Positions 5,543 through 6,831 of a stretch of 6,831 bases of DNA are shown here, piece after piece. This DNA comes from Candidatus Latescibacterota bacterium (GTDB taxonomy: Bacteria > Krumholzibacteriota > Krumholzibacteriia > Krumholzibacteriales > WJIX01), in NCBI GenBank assembly GCA_030643145.1, contig DAOWMJ010000105.1, positions 1 through 6,831 on the forward strand. The letters run 5' to 3'. The notes below the pieces were generated by a model. The model ran no database searches, had not been told where the DNA came from, and saw nothing but the letters and a program-made list of their open reading frames with translations. The first letter of the stretch is position 1, and the number at the start of each line of letters is the position of its first letter. Position numbers and translations under genes: made by a program.

Positions 5543-6831
5543 ATGACTTTTTTAAACCCTCTTTTTTTATTTTCACTGCTGGCCGTAGTTTTGCCGCTTA
5601 TTGTTCATATTTTCAGCAGAAGGCGTGTCCCCGAAGTTAGTTTCAGCACTCTGCGTTTTCTCGAAGGCTCACAACGGCGAAGTATGCGCAGCGTGAAACT
5701 GAGAAGGCTCCTGCTCCTGATTCTTAGAATGATTGTTGTAGCGCTTGTAGCTCTCGCGTTTTCCCGTCCGGTTATAAAAGGGAAAGTTGCTTCTCTTTTT
5801 CCGGGGGCAACCCCCGTGGCGACATGTATTCTTATTGACAGGAGTTACAGTATGGGAATTGAAACAGAGGATGGCCCCCTTTTTAAGAGGGCGCTCGAGA
5901 CGGCGGAAAAAATTGTAGGGAACGCCAGAGATGAGGATATGATAATAATTTCTACAATGGATGAAGTAACACGGAAGATCTATGAAGGTGAAGGGAAAGG
6001 AAGGTTTATTGCCGGGGAGGCTCTCGGCAAAATCGGCGTTTCATGGAAGACAACCTATTTAAGACAGGGGGTTGAGGAGGCGGGAAAGATGTTGGCTAAA
6101 ACCGGATATGAAGCGCGGGAATTGTATGTGATTTCTGATTTTCAGAAATCATCACTCGGGAAGAAGAGTGATTCAGGGAGAATGAAGCAGGGAAGAAAAG
6201 AGTCGTTTGACAAGAATGGAAAGAGAAGAACTTTTATTATTCCAGTTCAGGCTGAGCCGGGGGGAAATGTTGCAGTGGAGGATGTATTGTGTCCTACGGT
6301 TGTTATACACAGAGGAGAGGTTATTGAGCTGGAAATTGTTTTACGAAATACGGCAAAGGAGAGAGAAGCTGTATTTCGAATGAGCGTGTTCCTTGATGAA
6401 GAAAGAATAATCAACAGGGAGATAACATTGATGCCCGGCGAGAAAAGAAATGAAAAAACCGCGTTTTCAGTGAGTGATACTGGGTGGGTAAGAGGGGAAG
6501 TGAGATTGAGCGGGGATAGACTGGCGTTTGACGACAGGAGATTTTTTGTCTTGAACGCGTCAGAAAAAATAAAGGTTTTGCTTGCGGGAGGGGGCGATCG
6601 GTTCTATTTAAAACAGGCCGTGAGCCCCGAAGGTTCAAAAGGGGATATGCAATTGTACAAACCCGGTTTGACAGGTATAACAAGCGACGCTGTAGATAAC
6701 GCGGATGTGATAGTTCTTTGTCCCGGCAGGGCATTGTGGGAGGAAGATATTGAAATAATTAAAGGGTTTATAGAAAATGGCGGAGGCGCTTTGATTTTTG
6801 TTCGGCCGGAGCATAAAAAGGCCGTTCAGGA
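5543..6831 (+). CDS. BatA-type membrane-anchored VWA protein (C-terminus cut by window edge)
   Basis: 429 codons plus two bases are visible. The start at 5543 gives the classic BatA N-terminus: MTFLNPLFLF, a first membrane helix (about 5-24), HIFSRRR, the FSTLRFLEGSQRRS segment, a second helix (about 56-74) and FSRP. A GTG at 5528 is in frame but has no better ribosome site; AGGTG at 5525-5529 is distant for the ATG. The VWA domain (about 93-235) has MIDAS residues D99-x-S101-x-S103, Thr170/171 and Asp199 in VISDF. It contains a highly basic linker at 207-229. Residues 240-338 look like an Ig/CARDB-type beta domain. From 343 a Rossmann/GATase1-like domain begins (VLLAGGG, then DVIVLCPG and FIENGGGALIFV), as in the larger BatA-like proteins. 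It probably forms the membrane-bound VWA part of the MoxR system. A further C-terminal membrane helix may lie beyond the edge. Confidence 0.9.
   Translation, partial: MTFLNPLFLFSLLAVVLPLIVHIFSRRRVPEVSFSTLRFLEGSQRRSMRSVKLRRLLLLILRMIVVALVALAFSRPVIKGKVASLFPGATPVATCILIDRSYSMGIETEDGPLFKRALETAEKIVGNARDEDMIIISTMDEVTRKIYEGEGKGRFIAGEALGKIGVSWKTTYLRQGVEEAGKMLAKTGYEARELYVISDFQKSSLGKKSDSGRMKQGRKESFDKNGKRRTFIIPVQAEPGGNVAVEDVLCPTVVIHRGEVIELEIVLRNTAKEREAVFRMSVFLDEERIINREITLMPGEKRNEKTAFSVSDTGWVRGEVRLSGDRLAFDDRRFFVLNASEKIKVLLAGGGDRFYLKQAVSPEGSKGDMQLYKPGLTGITSDAVDNADVIVLCPGRALWEEDIEIIKGFIENGGGALIFVRPEHKKAVQ

Noticed and set aside
6411..6734. Minus-strand frame of 107 codons opposite the BatA-type gene
   Set aside because: It is fully inside the BatA-type coding region on the other strand, with a translation that shows no recognisable family.

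Overview
The window looks like a piece of the chromosome of an uncultured Gram-negative bacterium. The MoxR / DUF58 / BatA-type gene order, the outer-membrane-style lipoprotein peptidase and the acidic calcium-loop repeats would fit a member of the wider FCB group (Bacteroidetes, Zixibacteria, Latescibacteria and similar lineages). This assignment is inferred from gene content only. There are no RNA genes, insertion sequences, CRISPR arrays or clear terminators.

Left part (1-1271, minus strand): one long open reading frame that runs off the left edge. It has an unusual architecture: a cysteine-rich N-terminal domain with a GYPSCC motif and a CPGC pair, one hydrophobic segment, then tandem 141-residue modules. 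Each module starts with acidic EF-hand/thrombospondin-type-3-like loops. The complete copy also carries a CxxC...HxxxH pair that may bind zinc. I do not know the function.

Middle (1272-1595): an AT-rich divergent intergenic region. It holds two identical TAGATATAAT sequences exactly 100 bp apart, each containing a consensus -10 hexamer facing the plus-strand genes.

Right part (1596-6831, plus strand): four co-directional genes with short spacers and no visible terminator between them, so probably one operon. In order they are an S9-family serine peptidase lipoprotein, a MoxR-type AAA+ ATPase, a soluble DUF58/von Willebrand A-like protein, and a membrane-anchored BatA-type VWA protein cut off by the right edge. 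The last three are the core of the widespread MoxR-VWA chaperone-like (Bat, 'aerotolerance') system. There the ATPase is thought to remodel or activate targets through proteins with MIDAS metal sites, at the cytoplasmic membrane. The linked peptidase would act in the periplasm or at the outer membrane.

The two most unusual observations are these. First, a 43-bp piece of the S9 peptidase gene reappears (41/43 identical) in the unusually long spacer between the DUF58 and BatA-type genes. Second, the minus-strand protein has a gapless 141-residue internal repeat fused to a cysteine-rich domain through what looks like an internal signal sequence. Neither amounts to proof of a new system, but both are visible directly in the sequence.
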